64,000 nt of DNA, taken from NCBI GenBank assembly GCA_963700955.1, contig CAVOZH010000011.1:62001-126000 (forward strand). Direction: 5' to 3'. Positions within the stretch are counted from its first letter, which is position 1, and every line of letters starts with the position of its first letter. This document shows, in pieces, positions 58,504 to 64,000 of the stretch. Source of the DNA: Nocardioides_C sp963700955. Its GTDB lineage: Bacteria; Actinomycetota; Actinomycetes; Propionibacteriales; Nocardioidaceae. Under the pieces are notes generated by a model. The model worked only from the letters and a program-made list of their open reading frames with translations, did not search any database and was not told the origin of the DNA. The position numbers and the translations under genes are program-made.

Positions 58504-60271
58504 TCACACGCCCGGTCACGGGGCCGCCGAGCCGGTCGCGGCGGGCCGGCTCCCCCGGCGACACCACGACAGAGGAGACCTCCTCCAGGCCGGGGTGCTC
58601 GTGGTTCCCGTCCGCGACCACGCCGGTCCACCACGACATCTGGAGCCCTTCAGGTCCCTTGTCCTCGAGCAACGCGAGGTTGTTGTCGAACCACGGACCC
58701 TTGATCAGCCCCCACGTGAACGGTGCCTCCGGGACATGCGCGGACCTCGCGGCGACTGCGCCCATCGGCCCGGCGAGGCCGTAGGACAAGAAGGCGGTCG
58801 CGAACCGCATCGAGCGGGGCAGCGGATTGCGGATCGGCGAGCAGACCGCCTGGACGATGCGACTGCGCGGCCCGGTCCGATGCCGGTGTTCGCCCTCGGT
58901 CGAGACCTTGGAGACCTCTGACACGTAGGAGTGGTGGACGTCCCCGGACAGGAACGTGACCGTGTCCGGTGCAGGCCCCCGCTCGCCGTACGCCACGGAC
59001 AGCGCCATCTCCGCGACCTCCGCGAACCCGTGCTGGAAGGCGCCCCAGTGCTCGAGGTCGACGGTCTGGCGCACCCACTCACCGAACCGGGCGCCGCGAG
59101 CACCCCAGGCGCCGCCGACGAGCGCCTCGTCCCACGCCTCGAGGTGGTGCAGGCCAGGCGAGAGCAGGAACGGGAGCGAGGTGCCCACAAGCAGGTGCCG
59201 GAAGCCACCCTGCATCTGCTGGTCGAGCCAGTCGAGCTCCTCGGGGTCGAGCATCGAGCGGTTCTCGGGGTCGAGCACCCGCGCGGCTCGCGAGTCGACC
59301 ACGACGAGACGCACGTCGTCGATGTCGCGGGTGTAGCTCCAGCGGTACGTCGTCGGGTCCTGGTCGGCCCGCGCCGCGAACTCGTCGAGCTGCGCGGTGA
59401 TGTCGACCTCGCCGGCCGCGCCCCCTGAGGCGCCCGCGGAACCGCCTCTGACCGCCTGCCACAGCTCGTCGTTGGCTCGCTCCTCGGGCGAGAGGTTCCC
59501 GAGGTGCTGGTAGACCCAGTAGGACCCGAGGCCCGAGACGATCCGCTCGTGCCACCACGAGGTGGCCTCCATCTTCTGCTTCCACCCGAGGGAGGTGTTC
59601 CAGTCGTCGCGGACGTCGTGGTCGTCGAAGATCATCAGCGTCGGCACCGTGGAGAGCAGCCACCGGTTCGCGGGGTCGCTCCACGCCAGCTTGTAGAGGT
59701 GGGCGTACTCCTCGAAATCCTTCAGCTCGTCCCAGGGCGGCTGCTCGATGTCGCGGCGGGCCTTGATGAACTCCTCCATCTCCGCGGTGGTCTCGTCGGC
59801 GTAGACCTGGTCGCCGAGGAACAGCACGAGGTCGGGCCAGCTCTCCGGTTCGCCGGTCTGCTCGCCATCGGCCAGGCGCAACGCGTAGGCCCGGAGGGCG
59901 TCGACGCCATGGGTCTTGTTGCCCTTCTCGTCGTGGGAGACGCTCGTCCGGCAGGAGCCGAAGGCCATGCGCAACGGCTTCCCCGGCTCGAGCGTCGCGA
60001 TCATGCTCGGCGGGTTCGACGAGGACTCGTCCGGCCACACCGTCGTACCCCCGATCTCGACGCGGTACGGGTTCTTGCTGCCCGGCTCGAGACCGTCCAC
60101 CTCGACGAGCGCGTAGTGGTGGCCGTGTGCGGCGAAGGTGCGGGCCGACCACGACCGGTCGTCGGCGCGTACGACGACCACGGCGGCGTCACGGGTCTCG
60201 ACCCAGATGCTCGCGCTGGTCTGGTCGACGTACCTGAGCAGGGGTCCGAGCACGAGGGGGTCCTGGGTCAT
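58433..60271 (-). CDS. PhoD-like alkaline phosphatase/phosphodiesterase
   Basis: 612 aa. Metal-binding motifs AFGSCRTS, LFLGDQVYADETTAEM, MIFDDHDVRDDWNTSLGW and LSGDVHHSY. No Tat leader was seen, so it should be cytoplasmic, different from secreted PhoD. An arginine-rich tail ends the protein. Its last 71 bp are antisense to the end of mtr. Confidence 0.92.
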   Translation of the reverse strand: MTQDPLVLGPLLRYVDQTSASIWVETRDAAVVVVRADDRSWSARTFAAHGHHYALVEVDGLEPGSKNPYRVEIGGTTVWPDESSSNPPSMIATLEPGKPLRMAFGSCRTSVSHDEKGNKTHGVDALRAYALRLADGEQTGEPESWPDLVLFLGDQVYADETTAEMEEFIKARRDIEQPPWDELKDFEEYAHLYKLAWSDPANRWLLSTVPTLMIFDDHDVRDDWNTSLGWKQKMEATSWWHERIVSGLGSYWVYQHLGNLSPEERANDELWQAVRGGSAGASGGAAGEVDITAQLDEFAARADQDPTTYRWSYTRDIDDVRLVVVDSRAARVLDPENRSMLDPEELDWLDQQMQGGFRHLLVGTSLPFLLSPGLHHLEAWDEALVGGAWGARGARFGEWVRQTVDLEHWGAFQHGFAEVAEMALSVAYGERGPAPDTVTFLSGDVHHSYVSEVSKVSTEGEHRHRTGPRSRIVQAVCSPIRNPLPRSMRFATAFLSYGLAGPMGAVAARSAHVPEAPFTWGLIKGPWFDNNLALLEDKGPEGLQMSWWTGVVADGNHEHPGLEEVSSVVVSPGEPARRDRLGGPVTGRVISRVSRSVERRRRRREGRSPRPR

Positions 60272-60445
60272 CCCCCATGTCTACCCGTTCCCGACGCCGC
60301 CAAGCGGCTTCGGCCAACAGGCTGCGCCCACGTCCTGGTGCGGGCGTCGCGGGTACCGACCGAGCCGGGTCGGATATACCTACCGCCTGACGGGGTACAA
60401 GGGACCAGCCCCGGTCGTTCCGGGATTTCGAGAGGGAGGGAACCC

Positions 60446-61273
60446 ATGAGCGCCGGGAACATGTCCGTGGATGCGGCCAACGTCGGACGCAGGGCCGATG
60501 ACAGCAAGTTCCTCGACCACGCGGTGCGCGTGGGCCTGATCGCCTACGGCGTCGTGCACCTGCTGATCGCCTGGGTCGCGATCCAGCTCGCCTTCGGAAA
60601 CGACGCGGGCTCGGCATCGAGCAAGGGCGCGCTCAGCCAGCTCGCGAAGACGCCGCTCGGCGGCGTGCTCCTCTACGTGGTCGCCGCCGGCTTCGCCGCG
60701 CTGGTCGTGTGGCAGCTGATCGAGGCACTCGTCGGGCACCGCGACCAGGAGGGCAAGAAGCGGGTGTTCAAGCGGCTCGGCTCCGGCCTGAAGGTGATCA
60801 TCTACGGCGGCCTCGGCTTGAGCGCGCTGAAGATCGCGATGGGCGGTGGCAGCTCGAGCGGCGGGACCGACACGATGACCGCGAAGGTCATGTCGATGCC
60901 CGGTGGACAGCTCCTCGTCGGCGTCGTCGGGCTCGCGGTTCTCGGCTTCGCCCTGAGGCTGATCTTCCGGGGCCTCAGCGAGGACTTCGCCGACAAGCTC
61001 GACATCCGCGGCCGGATGGGCGACGCCGGCAAGGCCTTCGTCACCTTCGGCAAGATCGGCTACGTCAGCAAGGGCCTGGCGTTCTTCGTCGTCGCCGGCC
61101 TCTTCATGTGGGCCGCATGGACCCGTGACCCGAAGAAGTCCGGGGGGCTCGACCAGGCGCTGCACCAGGTGCTCCAGCAGCCGTTCGGCATGGTGATGCT
61201 GATCGCCCTCGCTGCCGGGTTCGCCTGCTACGGGCTCTTCGCCTTCGCCTGGGCGAGGCACCTCGACCGATGA
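60446..61273 (+). CDS. DUF1206 membrane protein
   Basis: 275 aa. Three repeats of a two-helix DUF1206 unit (AVRVGLIAYGVVHLLIAWVA, LGSGLKVIIYGGLGLSALKI, FGKIGYVSKGLAFFVVAGLF). GAGGGAGG before the ATG. Function unknown. Confidence 0.93.
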   Translation: MSAGNMSVDAANVGRRADDSKFLDHAVRVGLIAYGVVHLLIAWVAIQLAFGNDAGSASSKGALSQLAKTPLGGVLLYVVAAGFAALVVWQLIEALVGHRDQEGKKRVFKRLGSGLKVIIYGGLGLSALKIAMGGGSSSGGTDTMTAKVMSMPGGQLLVGVVGLAVLGFALRLIFRGLSEDFADKLDIRGRMGDAGKAFVTFGKIGYVSKGLAFFVVAGLFMWAAWTRDPKKSGGLDQALHQVLQQPFGMVMLIALAAGFACYGLFAFAWARHLDR

Positions 61274-61521
61274 GTGGGTCCTCGAGCGCAGAACGTCTGC
61301 CGCCGTCTGGGCATGACGGCACTGGGCAGGACCGCGGCGTACTACGACGCCGAGCTCGAGCTCTTCCGCGTCACCGACGAGGACCGGCGACGACCGTGAC
61401 CTGACGACCCGCTTACCCGGGGACGAACGGCTCTTGCGGGGAGAAACGCGTCGCGGCGTGTACGGACCAGGATGACCCCGCTGATAGACAGCAGGTTGCC
61501 GAGCAGGGCTAGCCTCATCGC

Positions 61522-61842
61522 ATGGGAGCGATCGGGTTCGTCAAGCGGACGCCGTGCGCGCTGCTGCTCGTCGCCCAGCTGGTCGGCGTACTCCTCTACC
61601 CGTTCATGGAGTCGAGCTCGGCGGGCCGTGCGGCGTTCGCGATCTTCGGGATCCTGGTACTTGCGCTCGCCGTGATCGCGATCCGGGCGACGACGCTGTC
61701 GAGCACCGGCCTGTCCGACATCACGCCGCTCACCGGACACGCGCGCAGCGTCGTGATGATCGAGCAGGTGGCCGGGATCTTCTACATCGCGATGGTCGTC
61801 ACCCGGCTCGTCGGCCTGCAAGCCATGAGGAAACGGGCCTGA
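61522..61842 (+). CDS. Shortened ion channel-like protein (internal deletion)
   Basis: 106 aa. N-terminus has two helices (CALLLVAQLVGVLLYPFMES and FAIFGILVLALAVIAIRATT), then the potassium-channel filter-like LSSTGLSDITPLTGHARSVV and a last helix (MIEQVAGIFYIAMVVTRLVG), as at the C-terminus of Ion_trans_2 channels. Full actinobacterial relatives are about 220-260 aa, so roughly 120 residues between helix 2 and the filter appear missing, in frame. I cannot tell if it still makes a pore. Starts at 61522. Confidence 0.7.
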   Translation: MGAIGFVKRTPCALLLVAQLVGVLLYPFMESSSAGRAAFAIFGILVLALAVIAIRATTLSSTGLSDITPLTGHARSVVMIEQVAGIFYIAMVVTRLVGLQAMRKRA

Positions 61843-61844
61843 CC

Positions 61845-62789
61845 ATGCCCCTGAACCTGAAGGCGCTCGCGCTCGCCCCCGATCCGGAGTCGGTGAAGCA
61901 GGCGCGCGCCTGGGTTCGGGAGATCCTGACCCGCCTCCACCGGGAGGACATCCTCGACCCTGCCGAGCTCGGTGTCTCGGAGCTGGTCACCAACGCCATC
62001 CTGCACGGGACCCCGCCGATCTCCATCCGGGTGCGCGGCACCAGGGACCACCCTCGGGTGGAGGTCCGCGACTGCTCGAGCCGGCCGCCGAAGGTCAACG
62101 TCGAGATGACCGACGAGGAGCACCTGCTCGCCACCTTCGGCCGTGGCCTGGGTCTGGTCGCCCTTCACTCCTCGGCCTGGGGTGCCGAGCTGGTGCCGGA
62201 GGGCAAGGTGGTCTGGTTCGAGCCGACGGACAACCCGCGCCTGGACGGCGATCTCAGCGGGGCGGTCTTCGACCTCGACCAGACCGTGCAGGAGCGGATC
62301 GCGGAGACCGGGCTCCCCGACAAGCCCGTCCGGATCGTCTTCAAAGACGTTCCTGTCGCTCTCATGGCGCAGTTCCGTCGGCGCTTCACCGAGCTCGGCC
62401 GGGAGCTGCGCCTCCTCTCCCTGGCCCATGGTCACACGTACCCCATCGCGACGGAGGTGACGGAGGTCTTCCTCCAGGGCGAGCAGGAGCGCCGGTTGAC
62501 CCGGGGCCTCGACAAGCTCGACGAGGCCATGTCCGCGGGCGTCGAGCGGGTCGACCTCGACCTGCTCGCGCCACAGTCGTCACCCGCCACCTGCGCCCGG
62601 CTGCTGGACAAGCTGGAGCGCGCGGACCAGTTCTGCCGCGACCAGCGGCTGCTGGTCCTCGCCGCCACGCCTCAGGAGCGCGAGGTGCAGCGCTGGTGGC
62701 TCGGTGAGTTCGTCCGGCAGGACGCCGGGGAGGAGCCGCGCCCGTGGACCGGGTCCTTCACCGTCGACCGGACGTCCGAGGTCTCGTGA
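61845..62789 (+). CDS. Anti-sigma-type ATP-binding protein
   Basis: 314 aa. HATPase_c-like fold of the RsbW/SpoIIAB group with N box LGVSELVTNAILHGTPPISI and G1 box FGRGLGLVALHSSAWG. A second region (about 140-300, with VALMAQFRRRFTELGRELRL) is not typical for RsbW. It could be the kinase or binding partner for the phosphatases at 26-29 kb; that is inference. Starts 3 nt after the channel-like gene. Confidence 0.85.
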   Translation: MPLNLKALALAPDPESVKQARAWVREILTRLHREDILDPAELGVSELVTNAILHGTPPISIRVRGTRDHPRVEVRDCSSRPPKVNVEMTDEEHLLATFGRGLGLVALHSSAWGAELVPEGKVVWFEPTDNPRLDGDLSGAVFDLDQTVQERIAETGLPDKPVRIVFKDVPVALMAQFRRRFTELGRELRLLSLAHGHTYPIATEVTEVFLQGEQERRLTRGLDKLDEAMSAGVERVDLDLLAPQSSPATCARLLDKLERADQFCRDQRLLVLAATPQEREVQRWWLGEFVRQDAGEEPRPWTGSFTVDRTSEVS

Positions 62790-63208
62790 GGCCACGCCAC
62801 CCCCTGCACGCGTCGGTACTCCTCGCGGTCGCCCTCGGTGGTGCCGTGGGTGCGGTACTGCGTCATGCCCTGCTCGTGGCCGAGCCCGACGACCACGGCT
62901 TCCCGTGGACCACCTTCTCCATCAACGTCGTCGGGTCCTGTCTCCTGGCCCTGCTTCCCGCCTCGGCGTGGGTACGTCGCCACCACCTGCTGCCCCCGCT
63001 CCTCGGCACAGGGGTTCTCGGCGGGTTCACCACGCTCTCGACCTGGTCCGACCAGACCCGGCGGCTGGTGTCGGACGGACATGCGGCGACCGCGGCCGCC
63101 TACGTGGTGGGGACGCTCGCGGCATGCCTGGCCGGGGTCGCCCTCGCGGACAGGTTCAGCACCGCCATGAGCCGGGCGGAGTTCGACGAGGAGGAAGGCG
63201 ACCTGTGA
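62786..63208 (+). CDS. crcB1: Fluoride channel subunit FluC (CrcB), copy 1
   Basis: 140 aa, four helices. FluC motifs GGAVGAVLRHALL, TFSINVVGSCLLALL and GVLGGFTTLSTWSDQT. Works as an antiparallel dimer letting F- out. GTG at 62786 overlaps the previous stop (GTGA). Confidence 0.93.
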   Translation: MRPRHPLHASVLLAVALGGAVGAVLRHALLVAEPDDHGFPWTTFSINVVGSCLLALLPASAWVRRHHLLPPLLGTGVLGGFTTLSTWSDQTRRLVSDGHAATAAAYVVGTLAACLAGVALADRFSTAMSRAEFDEEEGDL

Positions 63209-63555
63209 CGTTCCTGCTCGTCGCGGCAGGGGCCGCTGTCGGTGCCCCGCTGCGCTACGTGGCTGCACACCTGCTCGACCGAGGCCGCGGCGCCTTCCAG
63301 GACGGGCTGCACTGGGGCACGATTCTCGTCAACGTCGTGGGGTCGTTCCTGCTCGGCCTGTTCAGCGGGCTCGCGGTCTCCGGGGAAACGGCAGCCCTGC
63401 TCGGCACGGGGCTGTGCGGCGCGCTGACCACGTACTCCGCCTTCGCGGTGCACGTGCACGACCTGGGTCCCCGGAAGGGGGCAGTGACGGTCGCCCTGAC
63501 CGTCGTACCGGCGTTGGCGTTGTGCTTCCTCGGCTTCTGGCTCGGCGCCGCCTGA
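63205..63555 (+). CDS. crcB2: Fluoride channel subunit FluC (CrcB), copy 2
   Basis: 116 aa. Motifs AAVGAPLRYVAAHLL, TILVNVVGSFLLGLFSG and GLCGALTTYSAFAV. Overlaps copy 1 (GTGA), as in two-gene FluC systems that form heterodimers. No fluoride riboswitch-like leader was recognised. Confidence 0.93.
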   Translation: MTFLLVAAGAAVGAPLRYVAAHLLDRGRGAFQDGLHWGTILVNVVGSFLLGLFSGLAVSGETAALLGTGLCGALTTYSAFAVHVHDLGPRKGAVTVALTVVPALALCFLGFWLGAA

Positions 63556-63705
63556 CAGGGCTCCGTTCCCTCGGATCCGGCGGGCAGACAGCGTTCGCCG
63601 ACACTGCCGGCATCTGCCCAATCGGTCTGAAGTGCCCAGGCTCGGGCCTTCCGCACAGGTTTCAGGTCTTCTGCGGCAACTGTTAGCGTGAATTCCTCGT
63701 GTCCG

Positions 63706-63741
63706 TCGCGGGCGAGGGAGGGACCTCGGGGGTGCCCGCGA
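63706..63741 (+). promoter_or_regulatory. Leader hairpin upstream of the last gene
   Basis: TCGCGGGC (63706-63713) pairs with GCCCGCGA (63734-63741), with inner pairs GAGG (63714-63717) and CCTC (63724-63727). Lies 20-55 bp before the ATG at 63761, so it would be in the 5' leader if transcription starts upstream. Not matched to a known riboswitch. Confidence 0.4.
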
Positions 63742-63760
63742 GCTACCCGGAGATGTCTAC

Positions 63761-64000
63761 ATGCGACACAGAGCCTCACGACCACTGATCGACCTGTGGC
63801 GACGCCTGCCACGAGCCACCGCACGGCCGCTCGGCGCCGTGGCCGGACTCGGCCCGGCCCGGGCCCTGGTGGCCTTCTTGCTGATGCTGGGTCTTGGCAC
63901 CGGTGTGGTCGTCGCCGTCGCGTCGGACGTGGGCGGTTCCTCGGACCGACCGTCTGAGTCGCAGGCCCTTGGTCCGCGGCCCGGCCCGGCCACCTCACGA
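63761..64000 (+). CDS. N-terminus of an exported protein, cut by window end
   Basis: The frame from the ATG at 63761 is open for 80 codons to the window edge. The start has basic residues (MRHRASRPLIDLWRRLPRAT) then a hydrophobic segment (ALVAFLLMLGLGTGVVVAVA) and a serine/proline-rich stretch, so it is a secreted or anchored protein. Too little is left to name a family. GGAGA lies about 9 nt upstream. Confidence 0.7.
   Translation, partial: MRHRASRPLIDLWRRLPRATARPLGAVAGLGPARALVAFLLMLGLGTGVVVAVASDVGGSSDRPSESQALGPRPGPATSR

Noticed and set aside
61313..61399. 28-codon frame MTALGRTAAYYDAELELFRV
   Set aside because: Very short, no clear ribosome site, no family match; could be a gene fragment but not supportable.
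62700..62790. Fluoride riboswitch before the FluC pair
   Set aside because: The FluC gene overlaps the previous coding region and no riboswitch sequence was seen.
63556..63760. c-di-AMP (ydaO-type) riboswitch before the last gene
   Set aside because: The leader has a hairpin but I could not match the conserved riboswitch core.
1..64000. CRISPR arrays, prophage or secondary-metabolite cluster
   Set aside because: No regularly spaced repeats, no cas or phage structural genes, no PKS or NRPS genes were seen.

Overview
The window is about 70% G+C and dense in genes. It uses many GTG and some TTG starts and is full of ATGA or GTGA overlaps inside operons. Mycothione reductase, a DivIVA-like coiled-coil protein, DUF5709, DUF1206 and SpoIIE-type phosphatase genes point to an actinomycete. 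A Nocardioidaceae-like organism is my best guess, but that is inference and no rRNA is present to prove it.

Layout. 1-5.4 kb: edge of a long-chain acyl-CoA ligase gene, then a four-gene sulfate ABC importer (sbp-cysT-cysW-cysA, minus strand) with a palindrome at its promoter. 5.5-7.4 kb: a compact cytochrome b operon without a Rieske or cytochrome c gene, preceded by a DosR-like and a CRP-like inverted repeat. 8-9 kb: secreted zinc metalloprotease. 9.2-11.1 kb: tRNA-Lys, an intact IS481-type element with a 10-bp target duplication right behind the tRNA, and a decayed tyrosine integrase. 11.3-14.3 kb: ECF sigma factor with a membrane partner, a scrambled DinB-like remnant, and a substrate-binding/VWA lipid- or membrane-anchored protein. 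15-23 kb: copper block with a P1B ATPase (CPD motif), two CsoR-like operators, a YibE/F membrane protein, a two-component system, a SHOCT protein and a multicopper oxidase. 23-29 kb: an adenylate-forming ligase/serine hydrolase pair and two divergent SpoIIE-type phosphatases. 29.5-33.5 kb: arsenite methyltransferase with an ArsR-like operator, and a molybdate importer with an HTH-TOBE regulator. 33.6-40.9 kb: secreted HNH nuclease, DUF389 protein, and a potassium-type module (small membrane protein, APC transporter, short KdpD, KdpE) with two copies of one 19-bp site. 40.9-45 kb: P2-type cation ATPase, PPK2, HNH protein. 45.2-49 kb: possible small RNA, FMN reductase divergent from a FAD protein, and an ArsR/SRPBCC pair with twin palindromes. 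49-56 kb: GtrA and GT2, CDF transporter, AOC-barrel secreted protein, DivIVA-like protein, 2H phosphoesterase, thioesterase, DUF5709. 55-64 kb: NDH-2, mycothione reductase, PhoD-type phosphatase, DUF1206, a channel that looks internally deleted, an anti-sigma-type ATPase, a FluC pair, and the start of a secreted protein.

The genes mostly serve inorganic ion and stress physiology: sulfate, molybdate, copper, arsenic, potassium, fluoride and phosphate. Several regulators can be linked to operators seen in the sequence. No CRISPR array, prophage or biosynthetic cluster is visible.
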